Assembly: GCA_947588825.1 (NCBI GenBank)
Contig: CANPZU010000005.1
Location: 1-64,000, forward strand
Reading direction: 5' to 3'
From: an uncultured Clostridia bacterium
GTDB taxonomy: Bacteria; Bacillota; Clostridia; Oscillospirales; CAG-272
DNA: 64,000 nucleotides
The position numbers and the translations under genes are program-made. How positions within the stretch are numbered: position 1 is the first letter of the stretch; every line of letters starts with the position of its first letter. A model generated the notes under the pieces. The model ran no database searches. It was not told the DNA's origin and saw nothing but the letters and a program-made list of their open reading frames with translations. Positions 27,401 through 34,629 of this stretch are shown here, piece by piece.

Positions 27401-27896
27401 ACTGCGTATTGATTTCGCCAGTCTCTGTATCATAAGTCTGTAAATAGGTGACGGTGCGCTGCATCTGATCGGTACCCTGGATCGTCAGATTCAGCATCTT
27501 CTCCTCTTGACCGTTCACGGTTTCCCAACGGCCGGAAATTCTGTCGATCTGGATGCCCATCCTATCCAGCTGTTCAGTAATAGCACTGGAAACATCAGGA
27601 TCAACTTTCAAGCTGTTCAATTCCGTCCTGATTTTGTTGACGGAACTCTGATCCAAATTCAGCTGCACATCAATACCTTGGGTCTTAGTTACCCTGGTAA
27701 TCTGCTGTGCGATTTTCTGAGATTGGGCCTGGATATTGGCACCATCCAATACCACACCCACCTTAATTGCGCTTTTTGAATTGATTAGCTTCGCAATATT
27801 AGGAAGTTGCGCAGAAATCCGTTCTGCGGAAGCCTGCTCATCAGCTTCCAGCTCAGTACCTACTACGATTTTGAGATCATCATTATTATCAGCCAT
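18474..27896 (-). CDS. Tail tape measure protein
   Basis: About 3,140 residues, one of the longest sizes for this protein class. Long coiled coil (about 1-900) precedes a TP901-type tape-measure core (about 940-1,130, with TTEEVISQTAEWARLGYAM and GNGLKTLSMRIRG). Two hydrophobic segments follow (near 1,240 and 1,420), then more coiled coil and a C-terminal domain (NRPYLENRNLELGAMLKQYG; YLYHTGGIVGGGSLKENEQL). It sets tail length and is ejected during infection. I start at the ATG that gives MADNNDD, eight bases after AGGTGG, rather than the GTG four codons up. Confidence 0.93.
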   Translation of the reverse strand: MADNNDDLKIVVGTELEADEQASAERISAQLPNIAKLINSKSAIKVGVVLDGANIQAQSQKIAQQITRVTKTQGIDVQLNLDQSSVNKIRTELNSLKVDPDVSSAITEQLDRMGIQIDRISGRWETVNGQEEKMLNLTIQGTDQMQRTVTYLQTYDTETGEINTQLTNVTANLERQRKIQEQIAAEAKRDNESRNAFLTKQKSLLDDLNASYTGSTSAKPILDETHLDTLNNKVKEISDAITALSSESGKLTVDQRANISSQIDGLKRLVKEYQNAEYVATKLRTKDIGTIKIDQQSNLEALEKRLQSAGILTDQFKTKISELKKSLQAVGNKDQLVGFLNSFDNLNNEVSVFQERLRGANHIYQELISLESKITSVQSSIISLDPQKDSGRLSGLQDELYLLTEQRSALESQLAPYADIVQYVQQAKTLEEARLLNEARLNQKQGELADSARAITANMSQMSAAVRNVEQSFSVLNGPTQELSERVSQLQVLMEAVNRAASAQDKIAAYNGLKEEIAACKNEIGQMQASERKSLMDDKTIINMERANVILDSLAQKFSFIQQDADLSAKLNQLRDGIESVKNAGDFSRWTTQLSEFRAEITLVQERINAANNILNQMLQAEKKITGVQAAIIEDTSSDEAKQAALDAQLETYIAQKEQLSEQLLEYSDILQYTDQISVSEAARLNREETIGKSMQKMADKAREYDNNMRTVQTTVADLETKYKQIVHPTETLSQNMNELRETAASYNSEMSDQEKIKTYERMQQLIGSCNKEMAELFRIQRSDTNDFKFTQNLEKAKADLATVERTWSAFRSDPGLNAQFQQLTQNLKLVNNQMDLNKWTSQFSAFKSEVKAAGKNMQSLGDVLKNNVGKVLQWVSATTLLFRAFNLFRSAWSVIVDLDTAMIDLQKVTTATREEYDAFYHSANDTAKALGVTTEEVISQTAEWARLGYAMEDAASLAKNSAIFEAISPDMDITQATDGLVSIIKAYDIDVEDSLDGIISKVNDIGNKFAVSNGDIVEAMTRTSSAMAAANNTFEETVALATSAIEITRDAASVGNGLKTLSMRIRGYDEETEEFSGDVAELTGAIADLTKVASNNYRGVSLFEAGDPDTYRSTYDILSDIADIWDELTDKNRSSLMETLFGKRQAQIGSAILTNFDQARKAIETMENSAGSAEREMSKVEESLEFKLNALQETWVGVAQNLFRQDDMKIVVEMLTALSNIVDVLTGKLGLLGSVVLVSVTSGFLRFYSTMQSMNSAVAPVIQTLSGTSFDGSSASALQYASALSQLDVVQQKAAMSALGLSNEQQSQILTMMTAIEATRQYSVAELEKMLNMEAGTISNQLNVASTDAVTASLLKAAVANGVLTEAELQDIVAKTTQIAESATLTASNMTLADSAKAAAAAMMSTPTGWLTILISLLPVAIAGATKLYDILVETAEEATEKMEASVSKFQEAKTKVDSLNDELATTKERIEELESKGHLTFVEESELQKLREANESLKIQADLAEKERQRAARDAAEDTVHAYRKNFDSEISQSMVDEYIDRSNNSGNNASLFFDETDISALLAGIQQMEKLRDACDESSDDYTHFQTVIKETTDNIWEQAEVLSTYKSNLEAIPYDELSQDQKEALDEINGAIQLIYQNLDPAKWNEMQWDKIAGSDEYKDDVQELQKIAAETGVTVDTIRNQFPALAQACTTAGLSMDGVVENLNALADAQNAGKDTAETYTAKLSELPDVLAKLKDSYDVAATAEAEMATGGLSPETIKALADAEENYLSYLYEENGVVKLNTEAWRENANAKMESEKGEIEKEIESLKKRNQEIENSLPSVREYIDLMNEVESLDIDQSKTVFGNIDTNNRQVLEWTEENLKLYEDALKSWDTSVEEMRGTISTVFGGSSEYDGIEIAFSPMLQTENGAVLLDRDTVDRYIFGLIESAGEDWTAQDLLRLDTSGLEIDGITIKNLLADIGDTAIQTGEAMHFVGANGAIASMKQYLQEAGAAAGFTETEITNLTEEFISNASAIESDNELLSIYSALLDEISSKSAFSPTFLEQFSAVEKNIKSLTDVLSDFEDGTAASASTLNDLYQTFGDLDSFEQFIKVTANAKSSMEEVQDAANALAEEYINSIGILDNLTESNASVIESLLEEMGVTNAHEVVMARLNATRLEAVLAANGMADAVWEDAEALLEESGAADNTIQYLKLLRQEQYNAQISAINFKNATSDVIAALAQQAAMAGVTADKMAALQKAQSLITRKESGALDEYEANNYGDILDRYLKQAQADIGSIDVKVPEIKVSVPRGSSSGKSGSSSASKASKEVEEYIADVDAYREAVRQLEEVQERRASLEDKISKSSNYKEQIALQRELINAYKEEQAALHTLNDQRDVTIAAGVQSLRELGFAVEYNCDTNELWIDNLEHLNELQAESKGKYDSVQEATNALRKDTEELIGTITDLNDANQENSDSWHEIKDAIRDAKVAIVSDLKEIVNEANDALDSIQGAYDTLTNAATEYAENGGFLTIDTYQQILALGTEYMQYLMDENGMLVLNKEKIEEVVAAKTQQLAIEQALTYIERLRLALQEDSIEDLNQLLFATEQATDATWGLVYANLSLLKSSLNDAQYEAALHNIQALQGLANTAVAGIGHTAGEAQEAMEAMADQMRDMADEMDRLADEMDDQADALEDMADGMGDLLKYVMDMLKQRIEDQIDALEDMKDAYSDIIDLKKKSLRADKDAADYQKNISDKVKDLAALQSKADALSLDDSREAQAERSKLLEEIADLQEDLADTQADHAIEVQEDALDKMEEAYHEEKDKEIEVLEESISSYQKLYDMAIDYIRDHWDTLYQELLDWNYEYGTVASTEITAAWEDALAAAQRYGDYLTALAQIQKDIDAYRAQSDAYREQGDAYRDQASSMTSSSSSWSSSYTSGGQSGQSSQSQTVGQNGTYTEPTDQEMIHAIISEMYRNAQAWKGAGDNRPYLENRNLELGAMLKQYGINAERKLDGVWYVGNEELFKKYKQYLYHTGGIVGGGSLKENEQLAILKDKEWVLSEQMVANLKTQMERIKSLSEVALDLPNSVGGSIVSGVLDRIKGRVGNVTTNNENDSVKITIGDTIIQGSASSETVQKHAKVTYDMVNQIARILKISI

Positions 27897-27912
27897 TTGC
27901 ATCACCACCTAC

Positions 27913-28464
27913 TTATTTTTCTATGCGCAATCCCTGCCTTTTCAACGCATTGCCCAATCTACGGTCAAGCGTACCTTTATTTTTCAAAATCGTTCTTGTT
28001 TCTTCGATAAACGGCCTTGCTTTATAATACGCATACTTCTTTTTAGGAAAGTCATAACCAAATCTTCCGGAATATTTCACATATCGACTGTGACCGTAAT
28101 TGATAAGTTCCGGCAGAGACTTATTGACAGTAGCAGATCCGTGAACATCGCGGTCACTCCAATATGGATTTGGCGGCGTTTCATTGATGACAACCAACCT
28201 TCCATTTTGTACGGTGCCATTCTCAATCTGGATATTCCTTACATCCATCATTCCGCCATTGTCATATCGGCGATCATAGATGTTGGGAGTGTATGCCTCA
28301 TATACCGTATTCTTGATCGCAATACGCTCTGCCGCTTGCACCGCAGCAAAAATCTCTGTCTGAAGCGCAATATCTATCTTTTTCTGAAGCGCAGGCTTCA
28401 CATGATTCAGTGCTTCTTTTATCGTCATATGACCACTCACCATTTCCATTCCGTATTGATACAA
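27913..28464 (-). CDS. Hypothetical tail-assembly protein (183 aa)
   Basis: 183 residues if it starts at the TTG just after the previous stop. ATGs 5, 7 and 12 codons later are alternatives. Basic, with conserved-looking NVYDRRYDNGG-type and ARPFIEETR features like minor structural proteins that attach at the capsid-tail interface. Its position directly before the tape measure fits a tail-assembly partner. No family is certain. Confidence 0.5.
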   Translation of the reverse strand: MYQYGMEMVSGHMTIKEALNHVKPALQKKIDIALQTEIFAAVQAAERIAIKNTVYEAYTPNIYDRRYDNGGMMDVRNIQIENGTVQNGRLVVINETPPNPYWSDRDVHGSATVNKSLPELINYGHSRYVKYSGRFGYDFPKKKYAYYKARPFIEETRTILKNKGTLDRRLGNALKRQGLRIEK

Positions 28465-28471
28465 TAAACGA

Positions 28472-29095
28472 CTATCCAGCGTTTTCCTTCATTCTTTCCT
28501 GAATCAAACCGTTCAAAATATTACTGCTATCCAAATTTTTGGTACTCTCCGCAAGAGTACCGGCATACTCCATTAAACTCTTAATATCTACATGATCCAC
28601 TTTTTCCGTAATCGCGGTAAGCAAATCACGAAGACCGTTATCAGTGCGGCGGTCAGCAAGCAGAACATTCCTCTTCCAATCGATAGCCTGACCACACAGC
28701 TGTACCATCTCATGAAGCATAGCTTGATAACCCGCATCCTGCACACTATCCAGATCCATTGCAAGATAGAGCTCATTCATCCCATTAAGATCCATAGCAG
28801 GAACGCCGTCTTCATCTGTTTCTCCCTTCAAAGTAAGAGCAGGAAGATTGGTACACATCTGCATAATGGTAGCCCGCAGCATTGGGGAAACATATTCCGG
28901 GCGGAAATTTCCCAGCTTATCAAAGCAACCGGTTATTACTCTGTGGACAAATGTACTCTTTTCGTCAATACTCAATACTGTATGAAAAACCACATCAAAA
29001 CTGCTCTCTCCAACCTGGAACGTCATAGAGAATACGCCGTCTCTTTTATGGTCCTTTAAATATGATTTTACTGTATTCACAGCAATTTTCTTCAT
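28472..29095 (-). CDS. Putative tail assembly protein (207 aa)
   Basis: 207 residues, alpha-rich, with no enzyme motif. The place between major tail protein and tape measure is where siphoviruses encode tail assembly chaperones, and the size would fit, but I see no slippery frameshift pair. Start ATG with GGAGGG seven bases upstream. Confidence 0.45.
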   Translation of the reverse strand: MKKIAVNTVKSYLKDHKRDGVFSMTFQVGESSFDVVFHTVLSIDEKSTFVHRVITGCFDKLGNFRPEYVSPMLRATIMQMCTNLPALTLKGETDEDGVPAMDLNGMNELYLAMDLDSVQDAGYQAMLHEMVQLCGQAIDWKRNVLLADRRTDNGLRDLLTAITEKVDHVDIKSLMEYAGTLAESTKNLDSSNILNGLIQERMKENAG

Positions 29096-29098
29096 TAC

Positions 29099-29830
29099 TT
29101 AACCCTCCATAAGATTCATAGCCGCACGGAATGACAGCGCATCTGCGTGCTGGCTGACCCATCCCCGATGATTCTGCGTCAAGCGGCAGACAGCGGTTCT
29201 GGAATCTCCTGAAAACCAATTCAAGTATGGTACAAATCCGGAACGCTCCGAATGATCGAACAAATCGTTTTGTCCTTCATGCCCGATCACAATAACTTTA
29301 CAGCTATCATGAAGTCTGGTTAAAACCTTCTTCAATTCATCAAAGTAAAAGTTCTGCGCCTCATCAATAATGACAGCCCTCTTCTCAAAATTTGTACCGC
29401 GCAAAAAAGTATGGGTAGCGCATTGGATATAAGCGGTTTGATACTTCTCATTCATCGACCCGTCATAAAGAGCGGTATTGCGATTGACACCTATTTTATC
29501 CAACGCTTCATAAAATGGCTCAAAATACGGCTCGGACTTCTCTTCAATCGTCCCTTTCAGGTATCCTTGTTTTTGTTCCTGCGTAGGTGAAGCGATATAC
29601 ACGATACCATCACACCTACCGTACTGATAGAGAAGATTAGCTGTTGCCGTAGCAATCAGGGTTTTCCCTGTTCCGGCTTTTGCATTACAGAATACGATCA
29701 GCTTCTCTTTATCCCAGATAGCATCTCGAAACTGTTTCTGCTCCTCATCAAGCACCAATCCAAAAAAAGGATGCTCAGATAAATCAAGAGGGACCTGATA
29801 AGATCCATTACCGGTATTTCTCTTTGCCAT
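29099..29830 (-). CDS. phoH: PhoH-like ATPase
   Basis: 243 residues from the ATG eight bases after GAGGAG (a GTG three codons upstream is the alternative). It belongs to the PhoH family of P-loop ATPases, related to superfamily 1 helicases and widespread in phages. Walker A is CNAKAGTGKT (about residue 33-42), Walker B is RAVIIDEAQN, with a downstream QNHRG. PhoH is thought to act in RNA or phosphate metabolism, but its phage role is unproven. Here it is embedded among tail genes with ClpP- and RuvC-like enzymes. Confidence 0.9.
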   Translation of the reverse strand: MAKRNTGNGSYQVPLDLSEHPFFGLVLDEEQKQFRDAIWDKEKLIVFCNAKAGTGKTLIATATANLLYQYGRCDGIVYIASPTQEQKQGYLKGTIEEKSEPYFEPFYEALDKIGVNRNTALYDGSMNEKYQTAYIQCATHTFLRGTNFEKRAVIIDEAQNFYFDELKKVLTRLHDSCKVIVIGHEGQNDLFDHSERSGFVPYLNWFSGDSRTAVCRLTQNHRGWVSQHADALSFRAAMNLMEG

Positions 29831-29845
29831 ATACTTCACTCCTCA

Positions 29846-30496
29846 TTAAAGAATGGTATCAAGATCTGTGATGATCTCATCGGCAATGCCAAGTTCAATC
29901 ATTTCCTCACTGAATAAAAACCAATCGCGGCGATGGTTTCGATCATAGACCTCAGCGGAAATATTGGTAGTGGAGAGGATATATTTCTTCATACGATTTT
30001 CCAACTCCTTTGTAAATTCAAGGTTGTCCAGCATTTTTCCGATGCTTCCTGCCGACCACGAGGAACCATCGTGGATCAGGCAGCTCGTATGAGGAAAGAT
30101 ATACCGTTTATGTCCCGCCATAAGGAGCAAGCCGCCGGCACTGTAAGCACGCCCTAAGCCAATGGTATAAACCGGCGTTTTTGAAAGCCGAATCATATCA
30201 ATAACATGAAGTACCGCACATACACTTCCGCCATCCGAATTGATGAAGATTTTAATGGGCTTGCGCTCCGCAGGGTCAATTTCCTTATCCTCCTCATTCC
30301 ATTTTCTGATATACATGGCAACATCAATGGTGGAATCGTCGATATCATTATTCCATAAGATCTCGCGCTTTTTCAGTCGCCGGTAAAATTCAAGCATTCC
30401 GGGGTCAGGCATAGAGGTATCAATGATGCCAGCCACATCAACAAACTCCTCGCAGAACTCTTCCGCAACCGCATTCCTGATATCATTCTTCTTCAT
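29846..30496 (-). CDS. ClpP-family serine protease
   Basis: 216 residues from the ATG preceded by GAGGA at eight bases. It is a ClpP/crotonase-like fold: INSDGGSV (oxyanion loop), GRAYSAGGLLLMAG with the nucleophile Ser, HTSCLIHDGSS with the catalytic His, and a C-terminal Asp region. Phage ClpP-like enzymes are usually head-maturation proteases next to portal genes. This one is far from the capsid genes, which already include an S78-type protease, so another target is likely. The gene overlaps the RuvC-like gene by 14 bases. Confidence 0.88.
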   Translation of the reverse strand: MKKNDIRNAVAEEFCEEFVDVAGIIDTSMPDPGMLEFYRRLKKREILWNNDIDDSTIDVAMYIRKWNEEDKEIDPAERKPIKIFINSDGGSVCAVLHVIDMIRLSKTPVYTIGLGRAYSAGGLLLMAGHKRYIFPHTSCLIHDGSSWSAGSIGKMLDNLEFTKELENRMKKYILSTTNISAEVYDRNHRRDWFLFSEEMIELGIADEIITDLDTIL

Positions 30497-31028
30497 TGAG
30501 ATTATCCTCACTTCCGATTTTGATTTTGTTCACAACATACCAGCCAATACAAATACTGTCCGACAGGTTATCATTAACTGTATCTATCCCAAACTTTTCT
30601 AACACGAATTGAAGGGATAAGATTTTAGATGTCTTTTTACCAGAAGACTCAACAGCTGTAATCTTTGATTTGATTTCCTTTGCCGTTCTTCCTCTGGCCT
30701 TACAGAAGTTTTGCCATTGTGTAGGTGCTACCAGATCATATAAAATATTCGTTTTTTCACATAAGTTCACGAGTACGCCCTGTAATTGAGCCAATCTTTT
30801 GAAAGACTGCACATTCTTTCGCAGCTGAATATCTTCCAAAAATACAGCGTCAATTTCGTGCGTTCGGATCACCTCATCAAGCAAAGCTTCAATATGTAGA
30901 ATTGCCTGTTCAAACGTAAAGCTCTTATTTTCAAATGCCCACGTTCCGTATTCCAGCAGTTCTTTTTTATCATAGTCATAGACCGCCCATGCTCCATGTC
31001 TTGCCTGATCGACAGCCAGGATATTCAC
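30483..31028 (-). CDS. RuvC-like Holliday junction resolvase
   Basis: 181 residues. RNase-H-fold nuclease: first acid in MNILAVDQARHGAWA (D7), second in DAVFLEDIQ, C-terminal acids in NDNLSDSICIGWYV, with the helical AQLQGVLVNLCEK between. This matches phage RuvC-like resolvases that cut branched DNA before packaging. The start is GTG with GGCGGTG upstream. The stop lies within the first codons of the ClpP-like gene, so they are co-translated. Confidence 0.85.
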   Translation of the reverse strand: MNILAVDQARHGAWAVYDYDKKELLEYGTWAFENKSFTFEQAILHIEALLDEVIRTHEIDAVFLEDIQLRKNVQSFKRLAQLQGVLVNLCEKTNILYDLVAPTQWQNFCKARGRTAKEIKSKITAVESSGKKTSKILSLQFVLEKFGIDTVNDNLSDSICIGWYVVNKIKIGSEDNLNEEE

Positions 31029-31104
31029 AGATTTTCACCGCCTTCCGTATGAGTTTCGCTTATCTTTGATTCATCCGGATCACGGGCGCAACATACATAA
31101 TCTG

Positions 31105-31130
31105 AAAAAAGGGAGGGCAAAAGCCCTCCC
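31105..31130 (-). terminator. Strong terminator before the enzyme cassette
   Basis: GGGAGGGC / GCCCTCCC stem, TTTT loop and a TTTTTT tract on the minus strand. It follows the small Cys-rich gene and precedes the RuvC/ClpP/PhoH cassette, so the cassette is likely to be transcribed at a lower level or from another promoter. Confidence 0.85.
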
Positions 31131-31132
31131 TT

Positions 31133-31453
31133 CTATTCATGCTGTTCCTCTACTTCCATATCTGTGATCTCCTGTTCACCTTCAGATCCGTGTACAACAG
31201 AATAAATCTCTGCAAGACGGTCCCGCACATCCGGAATAAATTCCTCTGTATGTAGAAAATCCAAACCGCGTTCATGAAGAATACGATATGCCTTTTCTGC
31301 ATCATGGTCCGTCCGGTATGTCATCAGCGCCAAAAGAATATAGTAGTGGTCCACCGTATCGGCAAGACCACGCCAACTCCTCTTGCGATCACAGGCATAG
31401 CAGTATGGATACTTAGCACCGCAGACACGGCACGTTACGATATGATTCGTCAT
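31133..31453 (-). CDS. Small zinc-finger-like protein
   Basis: 106 residues. The N-terminus has paired cysteines (CRVCGAKYPYCYACDRK) that could bind zinc, followed by a helical domain and an acidic tail (EGEQEITDMEVEEQHE). It is directly downstream of the major tail protein, where a tail assembly chaperone is often encoded. Function unknown. The Shine-Dalgarno is weak. Confidence 0.55.
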   Translation of the reverse strand: MTNHIVTCRVCGAKYPYCYACDRKRSWRGLADTVDHYYILLALMTYRTDHDAEKAYRILHERGLDFLHTEEFIPDVRDRLAEIYSVVHGSEGEQEITDMEVEEQHE

Positions 31454-31462
31454 GCCATCCGC

Positions 31463-32260
31463 TTACTTCTCGTTCCAGATCCAGTAGCAGAGCTGCGCTT
31501 CGTCGGCACAGTAGTCCTTCAGAGCGGAGAAGCTAAACGGATGAGTGCCCTCGGCGGTCAGATTGATGGTGAAGTTGTTGTCGATCTTAGCCTTGGGGAA
31601 CACCAGGGTACCGGCACGCTTGGCAGCAGGGTTGCAGATATCGGCAGCCAGAACGTCAACCAGATACTCAGCAGCCTCGGCAAACTCCTCGGAGCTATCG
31701 GACACCATAACGGCGTTCTCAGTCTCATACTCGTACAGGATGCCGATCATCGTCACGCCGTTGCCGGCCTCGCCGGTAGGCAGAGTCACGGTGTTGCCGG
31801 AAATGCTAGCCTCACTCTCAGCAGTCTCGCCGACAGCAATCGTCTTATCGATGTTCTTATCGGCACTCAGAGTGTAGATCTCCTTGGGAAGCTTGTTCTC
31901 ATCGGGAGTATAAGTAGTCGTAGCAGTACGGCCACCATCCTCACCCTCGGTCTTCAGAACCTCAAAGATCTTGCCGCGCAGCTTCTTACCGGTATCGGCG
32001 ATCTGCATCGTAGTACCGAGCTGAGAAGCCATCATAGGCATAGAGATAGTGGAAGCCTCACCGGAGAACGTAACGCCCTTGGAGGTGTCAAATCTCGCAA
32101 TCAGAACGCCCATAGCGTCGGTCTTATCGGTAGACTCACCGGTAAACTCAACTTGGGGATTCTCAATGCTGGTAGCGGTCCAGTTGACCAGGCCGGTGTT
32201 CAGATTCACTTCGGTAACACGGCGTACACGGTCGATCATAAAATCTTTCGCGTTAAACAT
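31463..32260 (-). CDS. Major tail (tube) protein
   Basis: 265 residues, beta-rich with Gly/Thr-rich loops (VRRVTEVNLNTGLVNWTATS; GVTFSGEASTISMPMMA; GTLVFPKAKIDNNFTINL). This is the usual pattern of siphovirus tail-tube subunits. It sits between neck genes and tape measure, and its codon choice is GC-rich compared with neighbours, as in highly expressed structural genes. ATG start with a distant AAAGGA. Confidence 0.75.
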   Translation of the reverse strand: MFNAKDFMIDRVRRVTEVNLNTGLVNWTATSIENPQVEFTGESTDKTDAMGVLIARFDTSKGVTFSGEASTISMPMMASQLGTTMQIADTGKKLRGKIFEVLKTEGEDGGRTATTTYTPDENKLPKEIYTLSADKNIDKTIAVGETAESEASISGNTVTLPTGEAGNGVTMIGILYEYETENAVMVSDSSEEFAEAAEYLVDVLAADICNPAAKRAGTLVFPKAKIDNNFTINLTAEGTHPFSFSALKDYCADEAQLCYWIWNEK

Positions 32261-32320
32261 TGGCTCATCAAATCCTTTCTACAATTTAATTCGTTGCTAA
32301 AGCCTTTTGCGCAACATAAT

Positions 32321-32345
32321 AAAAAAGAAGAGCTATTTCAGCTCT
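32321..32345 (-). terminator. Terminator before the major tail protein
   Basis: AGAGCT / AGCTCT stem with a five-base loop, then TC and TTTTTT on the minus strand. The stop codon of the 241-residue gene lies within the stem. Confidence 0.65.
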
Positions 32346-33058
32346 CCGAACAGATTTAACTCTTTCTTATTGATCTTTTTGACATCGATGTTTCCGGTAT
32401 AGATGCCAGTCATCAGCTGGTCGTAATTCCTTCTGTGACTTACTCTTACCACCGCATCCATAAACACTCCGATAGGAAGTCCCCATATATCATCATACCG
32501 ATATTTGAATCCTTCGTCGTTAGTCATGGTTGAAATCAACGGAAGCAGATTAGAGCGATATTCCTTTCGCCCCAGCATCTCCCTTTCATCCCTGTCATCT
32601 TCGATCATAATATCTTTCGTATAGTCATTACATCCAAAATCGACGTTCTTGGTCAACTTGTGAACGCTTCGCAAATAATCCGTCAATATAGAATGTATCG
32701 CCCTGTCAATAACAACGCCGTCACTATTTCGCAGCACAATCTGCTTTGTCTGCGTATGAATCATCGGCACAAAGTCGTCCACAACGATCCCAGGCAAAAC
32801 AATAGAGATATCAATCCCTTTCAACGCACGAAACAGAGAGATAAACAGTTCATATTCATCTACCGTATCCCAATACACGTGAAGAGAATCCCATATATCT
32901 ACCTTTCGATCCGACGGTGTTGCACAGAGCGTATGAACCAAACCAAGATATTCCCTTTCTCCATATTCACAGACTTCATCCAGTGTAGGCTGCCGTACTG
33001 TAATTTTTGAGTTAATCGGATACTCTATTTTCCGGTATGCCTTCAACTGGTCTAGCAT
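32333..33058 (-). CDS. Hypothetical neck/tail assembly protein (241 aa)
   Basis: 241 residues. The start (KIEYPINSKITVRQPTLDEV, then CEYGEREYLGLV) resembles tail-assembly-chaperone-type proteins of Firmicute phages that begin with a short beta segment and a helix. The assignment is tentative. Its ATG overlaps the stop of the upstream neck gene by seven bases. Confidence 0.5.
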   Translation of the reverse strand: MLDQLKAYRKIEYPINSKITVRQPTLDEVCEYGEREYLGLVHTLCATPSDRKVDIWDSLHVYWDTVDEYELFISLFRALKGIDISIVLPGIVVDDFVPMIHTQTKQIVLRNSDGVVIDRAIHSILTDYLRSVHKLTKNVDFGCNDYTKDIMIEDDRDEREMLGRKEYRSNLLPLISTMTNDEGFKYRYDDIWGLPIGVFMDAVVRVSHRRNYDQLMTGIYTGNIDVKKINKKELNLFGELK

Positions 33059-33552
33059 AGCAAATCGGCCCTCCTGTTCGGCTCATGCGTTGTATACGGA
33101 ATTTCCCATCCGGAATATCCTTCATTAAATTGTACTTCCTCCGCATAGCCGATCTCAATTCCGCCGAAACCAAATAACGGGTCATCTCCGTTATTCAGAA
33201 TACGATCCACCTCATCTGCCAGCAAGTCCGCTCTGGAACCCTGCAGCAAATCAATCTGGTGCTCGTTGCAGATAATATAGACGGTAACACCGGTCTCCTT
33301 TATTACATTCGTATCGGCATAGATCACACGACTGCGCATCGTAATAAAGTTTTTATCATCTGTCTGTGTTCCGGGGACATAAAAGTGGATTTTGATAAGG
33401 GAGCTGGCTGGGCTTTTGCTGCCTGTTGCGACGTTTTCAAACTCCTCCACATTGTTACCGACATTGCAAAGAAGATTGACAACGGCTTGATTTTGCAGCA
33501 GCTTCTTTCTCAATAAAATCTTTTGCTGAATCATTGAAGCAAAATGCGGCAC
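33052..33552 (-). CDS. Tail completion / neck protein
   Basis: 166 residues from a GTG placed eight bases after GGGAGG. Helical start (IQQKILLRKKLLQNQAVVNLL) then a beta-rich core (SSLIKIHFYVPGTQTDDK) and C-terminal GGIEIGYAEEVQ. Such length and layout fit head-tail joining or tail-terminator proteins. Position between the stopper-like gene and the tail genes supports that. Confidence 0.5.
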   Translation of the reverse strand: MPHFASMIQQKILLRKKLLQNQAVVNLLCNVGNNVEEFENVATGSKSPASSLIKIHFYVPGTQTDDKNFITMRSRVIYADTNVIKETGVTVYIICNEHQIDLLQGSRADLLADEVDRILNNGDDPLFGFGGIEIGYAEEVQFNEGYSGWEIPYTTHEPNRRADLLC

Positions 33553-33565
33553 CCATATCACCTCC

Positions 33566-34618
33566 CTACCAATTTACGATCAATATTTTGATTGTCGCCT
33601 CACAACCATACTCGTCGCTGACAACTCGCATCTCAATATAACGGCCAACATACTCCGCGCTTTCTGACGCACGGATCACAATAACCCCGTCTTGATCGCT
33701 CTCTACAACGGCTGCATCTCCAAAATCATATTCCAGTCTGTACGAAAGCGGCTGCAAGTGGCGGCCCCATGTATCCGTAAATTGGACTTGAATCTTCTTT
33801 GTTTCTCCGATTGCAAGCTTGAAATCACCGTCAGTATCTCGGATCACCATACCGACATCACTACCAGGCGTTTCCTCTGATCCACTGTCATCCTTCGGAT
33901 AATAATCAGCAACCATAAGTTCTGCGTTATCCGAAGCAGTATTAAACTGATCCTCCAAAACAGCCCATTGGATCAATCCGTCATTCCAAAATTCATCACC
34001 GACTGCATAGGAAACAGGATCAACCCTGGTAATTCTGTAAGCTGTTGGATGTCCCAAATTCTTGTCCATCAGAAACCGAAAACGGTCATCCAACATAATC
34101 GTTTCCTCATTATATGGAATGTAAATCAGGTGCTGATCTTCACCGACATTGATATTCGTCTTCTCTGCTTCACCGGTACCGTATTGCGTACTGTTCTCAC
34201 TGAAAACAGGATACTCTACAATTTTTCCGGTCAGCGGAGAAATAAAATGAATGCTGTGTTTGCATTTCCAAAGAACCGCCTTTTCGTAAATACGGTTATT
34301 ATCCGGAAAAGAGCTGACCATCCATATTCCACCGTCATACTTTACATACTGTCCGCATTTCAATATGCCGATATTGCTTAGAATCTGCCGGTTCACTGTG
34401 CTGTTATAAACATCACTGGTCTTTTGCTGAATAATAACTCTTACCTTCTGCGGCTCAACATAGATCCGCTTGTCATAGATCAGAACATCGGAACCGATAG
34501 CGGTATCAAGCTGCTCTTGAAATCCGTCCCGTCCGAACGCCCAGAACTCATCATCTTCATATCCGCTGTTGAAAAGGGGGCGCGTCATCCGATACCACTT
34601 CTTGGACTCTTCCGACAT
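33566..34618 (-). CDS. Head-closure (stopper)-like protein with Ig-like end
   Basis: 350 residues. The first 220 residues are a mixed domain with neck-protein character (VYNSTVNRQILSNIGILKCGQY; ISPLTGKIVEYP). The C-terminal about 90 residues (GETKKIQVQFTDTWGRHLQP; VVSDEYGCEATIKILIVNW) form an Ig-like beta domain that may decorate the neck or bind surface glycans. Function inferred from position. Confidence 0.5.
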   Translation of the reverse strand: MSEESKKWYRMTRPLFNSGYEDDEFWAFGRDGFQEQLDTAIGSDVLIYDKRIYVEPQKVRVIIQQKTSDVYNSTVNRQILSNIGILKCGQYVKYDGGIWMVSSFPDNNRIYEKAVLWKCKHSIHFISPLTGKIVEYPVFSENSTQYGTGEAEKTNINVGEDQHLIYIPYNEETIMLDDRFRFLMDKNLGHPTAYRITRVDPVSYAVGDEFWNDGLIQWAVLEDQFNTASDNAELMVADYYPKDDSGSEETPGSDVGMVIRDTDGDFKLAIGETKKIQVQFTDTWGRHLQPLSYRLEYDFGDAAVVESDQDGVIVIRASESAEYVGRYIEMRVVSDEYGCEATIKILIVNW

Positions 34619-34629
34619 ATCACTGCCCC

